In this document: piece after piece, positions 26,420 through 34,845 of the stretch | How the letters are laid out: each line of letters opens with the position of its first letter | How positions within the stretch are numbered: the first letter of the stretch is position 1 | Notes under the pieces: model-generated | What the model was told of the DNA's origin: nothing | The model's input: the letters and a program-made list of their open reading frames with translations, nothing else | Database searches by the model: none | Position numbers and translations under genes: made by a program | NCBI RefSeq assembly: GCF_007827595.1 | Contig: NZ_VISR01000029.1 | Location: 1-64,000, forward strand | Length of the DNA stretch: 64,000 nt | Source of the DNA: Streptomyces sp. BK340 | Lineage (GTDB): Bacteria; Actinomycetota; Actinomycetes; Streptomycetales; Streptomycetaceae | Direction of reading: 5' to 3'

Positions 26420-27055
26420 ATGCCCGACACCCCCGCCGCCACGCCGCGCGCCCGCGTCCGGGTACCGCTGCACTTCCACGACGGCTACCGCGTCGACGCC
26501 GAACTCGTCACCTTCCACGGACTGGCCGACGGCCAGGAGCACGTGGCAGTCGTCCTCGGCGACCCCGGCCCCGTCCCGCTGGTCCGGCTGCACTCCGAGT
26601 GCCTGACCGGGGACGTCTTCGGCTCGGCCCGCTGTGACTGCGGTCCCCAGCTGCGCGAGGCGGTAGAGAGGATCGCCGAGCGCGGGGGCGTCCTGCTCTA
26701 CCTCCGCCAGGAGGGGCGCGGCATCGGCCTCTACAACAAGCTCGACGCCTACGCCCTCCAGGACCAGGGCCTCGACACCTACGAGGCGAACGCCGCGCTC
26801 GGCCTCCCGGAGGACGCCCGCGACTACACGGCCGCCGCACAGATGCTGCATGCCCTCGGCATCGGGCAGCTGGACCTCCTGTCCAACAACCCCGACAAGG
26901 CGGAGCAGCTGCGCTCGCTCGGTGTCGTCGTCCGGGACCGGGTGCCGACCGGCGTCTTCACCACGGCCCACAACGTCCGGTACCTGCGCGCCAAGGTCCT
27001 GCAGACCCAGCACACGCTGCCGCTCGGAGAGCTGACGGAGCTGAGCGCGGGCTGA
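26420..27055 (+). CDS. ribA: GTP cyclohydrolase II
   Basis: 211 residues, a stand-alone RibA without a DHBP synthase domain. Zinc ligands appear in ECLTGDVFGSARCDCGPQL, the active-site signature is QEGRGIGLYNKLDAY, and the C-terminus carries LLSNNPDKAEQL. It opens the imidazole ring of GTP, releasing formate and pyrophosphate, the first step of riboflavin synthesis. ATG 26420 follows CGGAGG. Because it has its own MarR regulator and a permuted RibD-like neighbour rather than a full rib operon, it may be a second, conditional copy. Confidence 0.93.
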   Translation: MPDTPAATPRARVRVPLHFHDGYRVDAELVTFHGLADGQEHVAVVLGDPGPVPLVRLHSECLTGDVFGSARCDCGPQLREAVERIAERGGVLLYLRQEGRGIGLYNKLDAYALQDQGLDTYEANAALGLPEDARDYTAAAQMLHALGIGQLDLLSNNPDKAEQLRSLGVVVRDRVPTGVFTTAHNVRYLRAKVLQTQHTLPLGELTELSAG

Positions 27056-27108
27056 ACCCCGAGCCGGCCCCGGAACGACCGGGACCGGCCCGAAGGAGTG
27101 CCCGGCGG

Positions 27109-28071
27109 CTACCGGCCCCGGCCACCCGCGCCGACGGGAACGGCAAGCAGAACCAGGCCGGAACCCAGTACGGCCAGCCCGCCCCAGGAGACTGCCGGCA
27201 GGCGCTCGCCGAGGACCGTGACGCCCAGGACCGCGGCCACGGCGGGCTCGGCCAGCGTCAGCGAGGTGGCCATCGACGCCGGGGTGCGGCGCAGCCCGTG
27301 CCCGAAGAGCCGGTAGGCCAGGCAGACGGTGAACACGGCGAGATACACCGCGACCGCCGCGCCCCGGGTGGTGGCGAGCCACCCCTTGCCGGCGAACACG
27401 ACGAACGGCAGGACGAGCAGCCCGGCCGCGCCGAACAGCACACCCATCACCGCGTCGGACGGATGCCCGCGGGTGATGAGCCCGCCGCCGATCGACGCGT
27501 AGACGGCGTACGACAGTCCGGCGCACGCGGCGAGGACGACGCCCGTCGGATCGATCGGCGCGGCACGGCCGGTCAGCTCGGGCCCCAGCACCAGAAGGGT
27601 GCAGCCGAGTACCGCGGCCACGGTGGCGCCGGTCCAGCGTGCGCTCGGCCGGGCCCGTCCGGTGATCCAGGTCAGCAGGCCGGCGAAGACCGGCGCGCTG
27701 CCCAGCGCGATCACGGTGGCCACGGCCACGCCGGTCCGGGCCACCGCCGGATAGAAGGTGACCGGATAACCCGCCACCGCGAGCGCGCCGAGGACGAGCA
27801 GCCGTCGCTCGGCGCGCGTGCAGGCGGCGGGAAGCGAGCGGGCGCCGCGCGAGACGAGGAACAGCAGGATGCCGCCGAGGGCGAGCCCGGCACCGCCGAT
27901 GGCGGCCGCCGGTGCGCCGGCGGGCGCCAAGGAGGCGGCGGTCCCGGTCGTGCCCCACAGCAGGGCCGAGGTCAGGATGGGAGCGGGGCCGGCGAGAAGG
28001 CCCGCGCGAGAAGGACGCGGGCCGGCGGTGGCCGGGCGCGCGGGAGTCAGAGGGGTGGTGCGGTTCGGCAC
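27109..28071 (-). CDS. EamA/DMT-family transporter
   Basis: 320 residues with ten hydrophobic segments in two EamA repeats (about 30-160 and 170-305); WGTTGTAASLAP and YPVTFYPAVARTGVAVATV fit the first repeat. This family exports small metabolites such as amino acids or nucleosides. It converges on ribA with a 53-bp gap, so the rib cassette and this gene are not co-transcribed. The first ~25 residues are Pro/Arg-rich; an internal start is possible but no better ribosome site was found. Confidence 0.82.
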   Translation of the reverse strand: MPNRTTPLTPARPATAGPRPSRAGLLAGPAPILTSALLWGTTGTAASLAPAGAPAAAIGGAGLALGGILLFLVSRGARSLPAACTRAERRLLVLGALAVAGYPVTFYPAVARTGVAVATVIALGSAPVFAGLLTWITGRARPSARWTGATVAAVLGCTLLVLGPELTGRAAPIDPTGVVLAACAGLSYAVYASIGGGLITRGHPSDAVMGVLFGAAGLLVLPFVVFAGKGWLATTRGAAVAVYLAVFTVCLAYRLFGHGLRRTPASMATSLTLAEPAVAAVLGVTVLGERLPAVSWGGLAVLGSGLVLLAVPVGAGGRGR

Positions 28072-28395
28072 GTCGTGAACTTCCGTCGTCGAATGTCGCT
28101 CCGGGACTGGATCCGAAACGGGCGCACGACAGGCCCCTCGCCGCCCTGCGGGTCGGCCGGGGTCAGGAGTAGAACCGTCGGTGTCTGCGCCCGGTCAGGC
28201 GCAGAGCGGCGGCAGAACGACGTGCCAGTAGGAGTTCACCCCGTGATGGTACCCGCGTCGTTTGCGGAGCCGGCGATCATGCGGGGGCCGCCTCGGCCTT
28301 TCGTCGGCGCCGGGGCTCTGAAATGTCGCACTGTCCAGGGCGGCGGCGGAGACGTAAACTCATCGCAAAGGCACCCGATCGAGGGTGTGGTGCAC
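28072..28395. promoter_or_regulatory. Divergent region between the DMT transporter and the GAF protein
   Basis: No gene is recognised. A perfect 8-bp hairpin TCTGCGCC/GGCGCAGA with a six-base loop lies at 28184-28205. CTGTCC (28331) and TAAACT (28355-28360), 18 bases apart, are a weak promoter candidate for the GAF gene. Confidence 0.4.
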
Positions 28396-29394
28396 ATGAG
28401 CCATACTCACAACCTCGTGAGGCCGCTCGAGCATGTGACGGCCTCGTATGGTTCTGCGCGCCCACGGCCTGCGCGCAAGGTGGCCGACACGGAGAGAGCC
28501 GACCAGCTCGCCGCATGGGTCGCCCTCAGCCTGGACGAGCCATCGGCCCTCAAGAGCCTCCAGGACGAAGCGGCGGAACTGCGCGACGCCCCTCAGCTGG
28601 CCGCAGTGCTTCCGCGGATCGCCTCAGGAGCGATGGCACTCACGGGCGCCGAGTTCGGGAACATCCAGTTCGTGGACCCTCTCGACGACTCACTGGTCCT
28701 GGTCACCCAGTCCGGCTTCGGCCGCGAGTTCCTCGACCACTTCGCGGTCGTCCATGACGAGCACTCCGTCTGCGGACGGGCCGCCCGGCAATGCACCCAG
28801 GCGGTCGCGGCGGACGTGCGCGACGACCCGGCCTTCGCACCCCACCAGAAGATCTTTCGTGCCGCAGGTGTCCGCTCGGTCCTGTCCACTCCATTGGTCG
28901 ATCACACCGGGCAGCTGATCGGCATCATCTCGACTCACACGTCACAGCCCGGCCGGCCGCCCGAACAGGACCTCCGCATCATGGGGCTCTACGCGCAGCT
29001 GGCAGGGGAGGCCATCGCACGGCGACTGGGTGTCGACGGCCGGCCGGCCGCCCTCCCCCACGACGGCACCGCCCTCGATCAGCGCATATCCCTCCTCGAG
29101 ACGAACGGGACCACGAGCAGGACGACACGGTGGGCGTACCGGGTGGACGAGCCCTGCGGCTCCGACGGGTGTCGCACGTACGGCATCCACCCCAACCAGT
29201 GGCGCGGAAGGATCACCACTCACGGCCCCGGCCAGGACGCCGAGTACGCCGCGGCCCTCGTCGCCGGCGAGCTGATGGCCGAGTGGGACATCAACGGCGG
29301 CCGGGACGCGAGGCCCGTCCACATCCACGTCTGGCACAACTGGGAGGGCGCCCGCCGGGACGCGGCCTTCACCATGGCCGTCAACCCGACGTAG
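28396..29394 (+). CDS. GAF-domain protein with an uncharacterised C-terminal domain
   Basis: 332 residues. A GAF domain spans about residues 55-215 (ALTGAEFGNIQFVDP, then SVCGRAAR and VLSTPLVDHTGQLIGIISTH), as in two-component and antitermination sensors. It is followed by a ~90-residue domain rich in Trp, His and Cys (CGSDGCRTYGIHPNQW, HIHVWHNWEGARRD) that I do not recognise. No output domain is evident, so it may be a stand-alone ligand or redox sensor. ATG 28396 (MSHTHNLVRPL) is the family-like start; the long upstream frame is antisense to the transporter. It is followed by tRNA-Lys on the other strand. Confidence 0.75.
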   Translation: MSHTHNLVRPLEHVTASYGSARPRPARKVADTERADQLAAWVALSLDEPSALKSLQDEAAELRDAPQLAAVLPRIASGAMALTGAEFGNIQFVDPLDDSLVLVTQSGFGREFLDHFAVVHDEHSVCGRAARQCTQAVAADVRDDPAFAPHQKIFRAAGVRSVLSTPLVDHTGQLIGIISTHTSQPGRPPEQDLRIMGLYAQLAGEAIARRLGVDGRPAALPHDGTALDQRISLLETNGTTSRTTRWAYRVDEPCGSDGCRTYGIHPNQWRGRITTHGPGQDAEYAAALVAGELMAEWDINGGRDARPVHIHVWHNWEGARRDAAFTMAVNPT

Positions 29395-29475
29395 CCGGCC
29401 GGGGCTCGGCGCCGTGGCCGAACTCGCCTGCCCGGCAAGGCTGCAAGCCCCACGACCAAGGCGTTTGAGAACGAC

Positions 29476-29511
29476 TCAGCGCCCGGGCCGGCCGAAGCCG
29501 ATCCGGGCGCT
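29476..29511 (-). terminator. Terminator for tRNA-Lys
   Basis: CAGCGCCCGG (29476-29485) pairs with CCGGGCGCTG (29502-29511), with a further GGCC/GCC pairing in the loop. On the minus strand it is 41 bases after the tRNA and may also end the GAF transcript from the other side. Confidence 0.65.
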
Positions 29512-29552
29512 GCGTGGCAGGTCGGAGGGGATCAACCCTCCCCCCGCAGCCG

Positions 29553-29625
29553 TAGGCCCTGTGGGACTCGAACCCACAACCAATGGATTAAAAGTCCACT
29601 GCTCTGCCAATTGAGCTAAGGGCCC
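29553..29625 (-). tRNA. tRNA-Lys (TTT)
   Basis: 73 nt with a full cloverleaf. The anticodon loop CTTTTAA gives the TTT anticodon, the D-loop is AATTGGCA, and the T-arm is GTGGG-TTCGAGT-CCCAC. The acceptor stem ends in a G-T pair. CCA is not encoded. Confidence 0.95.
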
Positions 29626-29712
29626 AGGCGATGTTGCCTGTCCGAGCATAGCCGGACGAGGCCGTGTCGCCGATCGGGTATCGAGGACGCGGCCGCGTCA
29701 GGAGGGTGAAGG

Positions 29713-31230
29713 TTACTTTTCGACCAGTTCGGGGGACCGGGTCCGGGCCGGGTCGAGGAACCAGTGGCGGGCCGAGGCCAGCCACCACGTGGCGGCGAAG
29801 CCGAGGACGACCAGGACGGCGACCGGGGCGTAGTTGAAGGTCTTCCAGGTGACCGGGGAGACCTGGGGGAGCATGAAGAGGATCGTGATCACCGCGACCC
29901 AGATGACGGACACGATGCCGATCGGGACCGACCAGCGGCCCAGGTGCCAGGGGCCGCGCTCGAAGGCCTCACCCTTGCGTACCCGCAGCAGGGTCGGGAT
30001 GACGTAGGCGATGTAGAGGCCGATCACCGCGATCGAGGTCACCGCCGCGTAGGCCGTGGAGTTGATGAGGTACGGAAGGCCGAGGGCGAGGGCGCCGAGC
30101 GCGGCCAGCCAGACCGCGGCCACGGGGGTGCGGGTGCGGGGGCTGACCGTGTGCCAGATGCGTGAGAAGGGCAGCGCGCCGTCGCGCGAGAAGGCGTAGA
30201 TCATCCGGCTGTTGGCGGTGACCGAGGCCATCCCGCAGAAGAGCTGGGCGCCGATCACGACCAGCAGCAACAGCTTGCCGGTCGTCGCTCCCAGGGCGTC
30301 CAGGAGGATCTGGGCGGGGGGTGCGCCGGTCGGGGACGCCAGCTCCTTGTCGTAGGACTGGATGGCGAAGGTGAAGCCGAGCAGGAGGACCAAGCCGGCT
30401 ATCCACGAGGTCCAGATCGAGCGGACGATGCCCTTCGGGCCCGCCGTGGACGCGTCGTGCGTCTCCTCCGTCATGTGCGCGGAGGCGTCGTAACCCGTGA
30501 AGGTGTACTGGGCCATGAGGAGGCCCAGCAGGACCACGTAGAAGCCGCTGCCCCAGCCCGTCCCGTTGACGAACTTCGTGAACACGAAGGACGCCGACTG
30601 GTGGTGGTCGGGGACGAGGGCCAGGGCGCCGACGATCACCGCGACTCCCAGGACGTGCCACCAGACGCTCACGCCGTTCAGGAACGCGACGATGCGGACG
30701 CCGAAGGTGTTCAGCAGGCCGTGCAGCAGCAGGATGGCCGCGAACAGCAGCACCGTACGGCCCGGAGTCACGACGAAGTCGAACTGGAGGTTCAGATAGG
30801 CGCCGAGGAAGGACGCCGCGCCGAAGTCGATACCCGCCGTCACGGCCACCTGGCCCAGCACGTTGAACCAGCCCGTGAACCACGCCCAGGCCGCCGCCGA
30901 GCGTGGGGGCGCGAGGCGGTGGGCCCAGAAGTACAGGCCCGCCGAAGTCGGATAGGCGGAGCAGATCTCGGCCATCGAGATGCCCACGAACAGGGTCATC
31001 AGGCCGACCGCCACCCAGCCCCAGGTGATCACCGCGGGGCCGCCGGTGACCATGCCGAAGAGGTACAGGGTGAGACAGCCGGACAGGACCGAGATGATCG
31101 TGAAGGACACGGCGTAGTTCGAGAACGCCGACATGCGGCGGGCGAGGACCTGGGTGTAACCGAGCTGGGCCAGACGTTCCTCGTCCGACAACCCGGCCGC
31201 TCCCCTGCTCGCTCTTGCGTCATCTGTCAT
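29713..31230 (-). CDS. APC-family amino-acid permease
   Basis: 505 residues with about 12 membrane segments. The segment-1 region VSFTIISVLSGCLTLYLFG, the YFWAHRLAPPRSA loop and MASVTANSRMIYAFSRDGALPFSRIW are typical of amino-acid/GABA permeases. It probably imports amino acids or amines with protons. ATG 31230 (MTDDARASRG) is chosen because the longer frame to 31440 crosses the divergent promoter space. Substrate cannot be assigned. It is divergent from glgM across 250 bp and downstream of nothing on its own strand. Confidence 0.85.
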   Translation of the reverse strand: MTDDARASRGAAGLSDEERLAQLGYTQVLARRMSAFSNYAVSFTIISVLSGCLTLYLFGMVTGGPAVITWGWVAVGLMTLFVGISMAEICSAYPTSAGLYFWAHRLAPPRSAAAWAWFTGWFNVLGQVAVTAGIDFGAASFLGAYLNLQFDFVVTPGRTVLLFAAILLLHGLLNTFGVRIVAFLNGVSVWWHVLGVAVIVGALALVPDHHQSASFVFTKFVNGTGWGSGFYVVLLGLLMAQYTFTGYDASAHMTEETHDASTAGPKGIVRSIWTSWIAGLVLLLGFTFAIQSYDKELASPTGAPPAQILLDALGATTGKLLLLVVIGAQLFCGMASVTANSRMIYAFSRDGALPFSRIWHTVSPRTRTPVAAVWLAALGALALGLPYLINSTAYAAVTSIAVIGLYIAYVIPTLLRVRKGEAFERGPWHLGRWSVPIGIVSVIWVAVITILFMLPQVSPVTWKTFNYAPVAVLVVLGFAATWWLASARHWFLDPARTRSPELVEK

Positions 31231-31480
31231 GTCCCCAGCGATTCCCCCTCGGGTGGCGTGACATGCGCCACACCCGTATCGCTCTAGCGTGGATTCGGGG
31301 TCCGCGGCCTCCGAAGCCGACCCCCGTCGTCGCGAGGCCGCGGATTCCCTGGTCACACCGGGCACCACCAGGCACGGACATGCCCCTTCCCGTGCTCCGC
31401 CCCGCGCCTCCCCTCTCGGAGAGCGGGCCTCGGCATGCACGGAAACCGCCGCTCACGGCCGCAGACGTCAGGAAGTACGG

Positions 31481-32671
31481 ATGAACACACGCGTGGATCT
31501 GCTCACCAAGGAATTCCCGCCCGCCGTCTACGGCGGAGCCGGTGTGCACGTCACGGAACTCGCCCGGCAGCTGCGCACCCTGGTGGACCTGCGGGTGCGC
31601 TGCTTCGGCGAGCCGCGCCCGGAGCCGGGGGTGTCCGCGTACCGGGAACCCCATCTGGTGGACGGTGCCAACCCCGTACTGCGCACCCTCGCCACGAACA
31701 TCGAGATGGGCGCCGGCTGCGAGGGGGCCGACCTGGTGCACAGTCACACCTGGTACGCGAACTCCGCGGGCCAGCTGGCCCGGACGCTGTACGGCATCCC
31801 GCACGTGGTGACCACGCACAGCCTCGAGCCCCTGCGGCCGTGGAAGGCGGAGCAGCTGGGGGGCGGCTACCGGCTGTCCTCGCTGGTGGAACGCACCGCC
31901 GTGACGACGGCGGACGCGGTGATCGCCGTGTCGCACGGTATGCGCGAGGACGTGCTGCGCGTGTATCCGGACGTCGACCCGGAGCGGGTCCACGTCGTGC
32001 ACAACGGCATCGACACCGAGGTGCACCGGCCGGACCCGGGCACGGCCGCGCTGGAGCGGTACGGCATCGATCCGGACCGGCCGATCGTGCTCTTCGTGGG
32101 GCGGGTGACCCGGCAGAAGGGGCTGCCCCATCTGCTGCGTGCCGCCTTCGAGTTGGACCCCGCGGCCCAGCTGGTGCTGTGCTGCGGGCAGCCGGACACG
32201 CCGGACATCGCGGCGGAGACTGCCGCTCTGGTCGACGAGTTGCGGCTGAGCCGAGGGGGTGTCGTGCGCATCGACGGCATGCTCGACACGGTCTCGTTGC
32301 GGCAACTGCTCACCCATGCGTGTGTGTTCGTGTGTCCTTCGCTGTACGAGCCGATGGGCATCGTCAATCTGGAGGCGATGGCCTGCGGCACGGCCGTGGT
32401 GGCCACCGCCACCGGGGGGATACCGGAGGTGGTGGACGACGGGGTGACCGGTCTGCTGGTGCCGGTCGAGCAGGAGCGGGACGGTACGGGGACGCCGCTG
32501 GATCCCAAGCGGTTCGCGTCCGAGTTCGCCGCTGCGGTGAACCGGTTGCTCGGGGAGCCGGAGCGGGCGCGGGCGATGGGGGAGGCGGGGCGGGTGCGGG
32601 CCCGGGAGCGGTTCTCTTGGCGGGCGGCGGCGGAGAGGGTGTTGGACGTCTATCGGGGGGTGCTGGTCTGA
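31481..32671 (+). CDS. glgM: Actinobacterial glycogen synthase / alpha-maltose-1-phosphate synthase
   Basis: 396 residues, a GT-B glycosyltransferase of GT4 type. It opens with VDLLTKEFPPAVYGGAGVHV, contains VHNGIDTEVHRP, FVGRVTRQKGLPHLL and the nucleotide-sugar motif CPSLYEPMGIVNLEAMACG with the E-x7-E pair. It resembles mycobacterial GlgM (Rv1212c type), which transfers glucose from ADP-glucose to glucose-1-phosphate, feeding maltose-1-phosphate to GlgE. GlgE, GlgB and GlgX are encoded 14-25 kb away in this window, so the pathways probably connect. It may still act as a classical GlgA. ATG 31481 (MNTRVDLL) follows GGAAG. Confidence 0.82.
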   Translation: MNTRVDLLTKEFPPAVYGGAGVHVTELARQLRTLVDLRVRCFGEPRPEPGVSAYREPHLVDGANPVLRTLATNIEMGAGCEGADLVHSHTWYANSAGQLARTLYGIPHVVTTHSLEPLRPWKAEQLGGGYRLSSLVERTAVTTADAVIAVSHGMREDVLRVYPDVDPERVHVVHNGIDTEVHRPDPGTAALERYGIDPDRPIVLFVGRVTRQKGLPHLLRAAFELDPAAQLVLCCGQPDTPDIAAETAALVDELRLSRGGVVRIDGMLDTVSLRQLLTHACVFVCPSLYEPMGIVNLEAMACGTAVVATATGGIPEVVDDGVTGLLVPVEQERDGTGTPLDPKRFASEFAAAVNRLLGEPERARAMGEAGRVRARERFSWRAAAERVLDVYRGVLV

Positions 32672-32727
32672 GGGGCGGCGCGGGTGGGTGGGCACCGGGC
32701 ACCCGTCCTCCGGCCGGGTCTGTCTTC

Positions 32728-32783
32728 CCACCCGCACCACCCGTGCAGCAATCGTCGTCGGGTGCGGGTGGCCCCGGTGGGGC
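32728..32783. terminator. Double hairpin downstream of glgM, copy B of a repeated element
   Basis: CCACCCGCACC (32728-32738) pairs with GGTGCGGGTGG (32761-32771), followed by GCCCC/GGGGC (32771-32783). Both arms and the flanking ACCCGTGCAGC match copy A after atrA; only the loop differs. It starts 57 bp after the glgM stop. Confidence 0.6.
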
Positions 32784-32834
32784 GCACTCGCCGCCGGCGG
32801 GCGCGGGTGGGGGGCTTGGGGGGGCGCTCGCGCG

Positions 32835-33176
32835 CGGTCAGCTCGCCCTCGCCGGGCGCGGGTGACAGGACGCCTCCGGGCGGCCGACTCGCCGTCGCCG
32901 AGCGCGGGCGGCCGGGCAGCCTCGTGCGGCAACTCGCCATCGCCGAGCACGGACGGTCGGGCGCCCTCGTGCAACGAACTCGCCATCGCCGAGGGCGAGC
33001 GGCCGGGCAGCGTCGTACAACGAACTCGCCCTCGCCGGGCGCGAGCAGCCGGGCGGGCTCCTGTGACGAACTCGCCGCCGGGCCCGGAGGGCAGCGCCCT
33101 CATGCAGTGGACTCGTCGTCGCCGAGCGCGAGCGGTCGGGCAGACTCCTGCGACGAACTCGCCATCGCCAGGGGGG
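32835..33176. repeat. 46-bp tandem repeat array, about eight degenerate units
   Basis: The core CTCGCC or CTCGTC recurs at 32842, 32888, 32933, 32979, 33025, 33071, 33112 and 33158, giving spacings of 46, 45, 46, 46, 46, 41 and 46 bp. Units read roughly CGAACTCGCCATCGCCGAGC followed by GCGAGCGGCCGGGCAGCCTC. Since 46 is not a multiple of three, the array is not coding. It fills the gap between glgM and the convergent ltrA-like gene, ending at that gene's stop. Confidence 0.85.
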
Positions 33177-34409
33177 TCAGGTGTCGTGCAGGGTGTGGGG
33201 CACCGCCGGGGCTCGGGTTTCGATGAGGATCTGGCAGGAGAGGCCGAGCACCAGTACCGCTTCCAGGAGGAGCGTGGGCAGGTCGGCGCCGGCTGCGCCG
33301 AAGAGGGTGAAGACCGCGCCGAGGCCGAGCCGGGACCAGGCGCGCAGGTCGCCCCGTACGCCCACGTTGGTCAGGTGGATGCCGCCCACCCCGAGCAGGA
33401 ACACGGCCATGCCGAAGCACAGCACCGGGCCGCCGGCCAGGGCCGCGTGGCCGTGGCCGCGGGCGTTGGCCGCCTGCGCGGCGAGCAGTCCGCCGACGCC
33501 GGTCACGGTGATGCCGCCGTGCACGAAGACGTGACCGTAGACGTACGCCTGGCCGGTCAGCCGCCATTTGCGCAGCGGTGAGGCGTCGACGTGGTCGAAG
33601 ACGAGCCACCACTGGCAGGCGGCGATCAGGAAGGAGCCCGCCACCACGGCGAGGGTCTGGGGCCGCAGACCGCTGGCGGCTATCCCGGTGGCGTTGAGGG
33701 CCACGACCTCCCCGAGCACGATGATCGTGAACAGACCGAACCGCTCCGGGATGTGCGAGGCGTTGAACGGCACCCGGGCCACCGCGGAGGCGGACAGGAT
33801 GGGGGTCAGGAGCTCCGCCAGCAGGCCCGCGGCCCACAGGGCGTAGCAGTAGGGCGCCGGCAGCAGAGCCGACGCTCCCCAGACCGCGGCGCCGAGACCG
33901 TAGCCCTGGAGGAAGCGGCGGGTCAGGGTGCGGGCCCGGGGCACGTGGTAGTGGGCCCGCAGGTAGAGACCCAGCAGGATCAGGCGGACGAGGAAATAGC
34001 CGAGGGCGAAGCGCTTCGCCCCGGCGGTGCCCGCGAAGGCCTGGGGCACGGCCACCGACACCGACAGGACCGACATCATCGCGATGATCATGATGAGCCG
34101 GTAGATCCGGTCGTCGTTGTCGAAGCGGTCGGCATAGAAGGAGTAGCCGACCCAGGCCCACCAGATCGGGACGAACAGCGCCCCGAATCGCAGCACCCCC
34201 GCCCAGGTCGGGGCGTGCAGCAGGACCTGGGTCAGCTCCGCGACGGCAACCACGAAGACCAGGTCGAAGAACAGCTCCAGGGGCGAGGCGGCCCGGTGGT
34301 GCCCCTCCTCGGGCACCCTGAGCCGCACCCGCCCCCGGTGCAGGCGCACCTTGCCGGTGTACGTGCCGCGCGCCACGCCCGCCTCCGGCGCGCCCGCCAC
34401 CCCCCGCAT
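33177..34409 (-). CDS. Low-temperature-requirement A (LtrA) family membrane protein
   Basis: 410 residues with about 12 hydrophobic segments after a ~40-residue basic N-terminus. LELFFDLVFVVAVAELTQ and WWAWVGYSFYADRF are LtrA-family signatures; FGLFTIIVLGE is also typical. The family is integral in the membrane and of unknown biochemical function. It is the last gene of the eight-gene leftward operon, five bases after the SnoaL-like gene, and is followed by the 46-bp repeat array. It may serve transport or sensing for the cluster product; that is inference. Confidence 0.85.
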   Translation of the reverse strand: MRGVAGAPEAGVARGTYTGKVRLHRGRVRLRVPEEGHHRAASPLELFFDLVFVVAVAELTQVLLHAPTWAGVLRFGALFVPIWWAWVGYSFYADRFDNDDRIYRLIMIIAMMSVLSVSVAVPQAFAGTAGAKRFALGYFLVRLILLGLYLRAHYHVPRARTLTRRFLQGYGLGAAVWGASALLPAPYCYALWAAGLLAELLTPILSASAVARVPFNASHIPERFGLFTIIVLGEVVALNATGIAASGLRPQTLAVVAGSFLIAACQWWLVFDHVDASPLRKWRLTGQAYVYGHVFVHGGITVTGVGGLLAAQAANARGHGHAALAGGPVLCFGMAVFLLGVGGIHLTNVGVRGDLRAWSRLGLGAVFTLFGAAGADLPTLLLEAVLVLGLSCQILIETRAPAVPHTLHDT

Positions 34410-34414
34410 GCCGA

Positions 34415-34801
34415 TCAGCCCCCGGCGACCTGGGTGTGGGCGTCGTCGTGGTAGCCCTTGATCTCGGTGATCAGGCCGTCGTCGCCGACCCGGAAGGTGT
34501 CGATGCCGCGGTCCTCGACGACCCCGCCGTCCTTCTTGTGGGCGGTGATGTGGAAGGTGAACGCGGCCTCGTCCCCGGTGATCACCAGGTCGGTGACGCG
34601 GAACTCCACACGGTCGATCACCTCGAAGACGCCGTCGAAGAAGGCGGTCACCGCGGCCCGGCCACGGCCCGCGGGCCCGCCGACCGGCTCGTACTGGACC
34701 ACGTTCTCGGCGAGCAGGGCGGCGAACCGCTCCCGGTCCTGCTTGGTGAAACTCTCCGCGTACCCCTCGACGGCGGCGCGGATCTGCTGCTGCTCTGGCA
34801 T
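34415..34801 (-). CDS. SnoaL-like (NTF2 fold) protein
   Basis: 128 residues, a single cone-shaped NTF2-fold domain. EGYAESFTKQDRERFAALLA and VTAFFDGVFE match SnoaL/ketosteroid-isomerase-like proteins, which act as cyclases, isomerases or small-ligand binders. ATG 34801 (MPEQQQIRAAVEGY) is followed by normal family spacing. It lies 44 bp after the first DJ-1-like gene in the operon. A second, distinct SnoaL-like gene (35456-35881) is in the same operon; catalytic residues cannot be fixed from sequence alone. Confidence 0.82.
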   Translation of the reverse strand: MPEQQQIRAAVEGYAESFTKQDRERFAALLAENVVQYEPVGGPAGRGRAAVTAFFDGVFEVIDRVEFRVTDLVITGDEAAFTFHITAHKKDGGVVEDRGIDTFRVGDDGLITEIKGYHDDAHTQVAGG

Positions 34802-34845
34802 GACACTTCTCCGTACGTGGGTATGTGGGTGTGGGTGCCCCGGGG

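Noticed and set aside
24582..27055. FMN riboswitch ahead of the riboflavin-type genes
   Set aside because: The gaps upstream of the RibD-like gene (75 bp) and ribA (98 bp) lack the conserved RFN blocks and are too short for a full aptamer.
32835..33176. CRISPR array
   Set aside because: The units are contiguous and degenerate with no unique spacers, and no cas genes are present. It is a tandem repeat.
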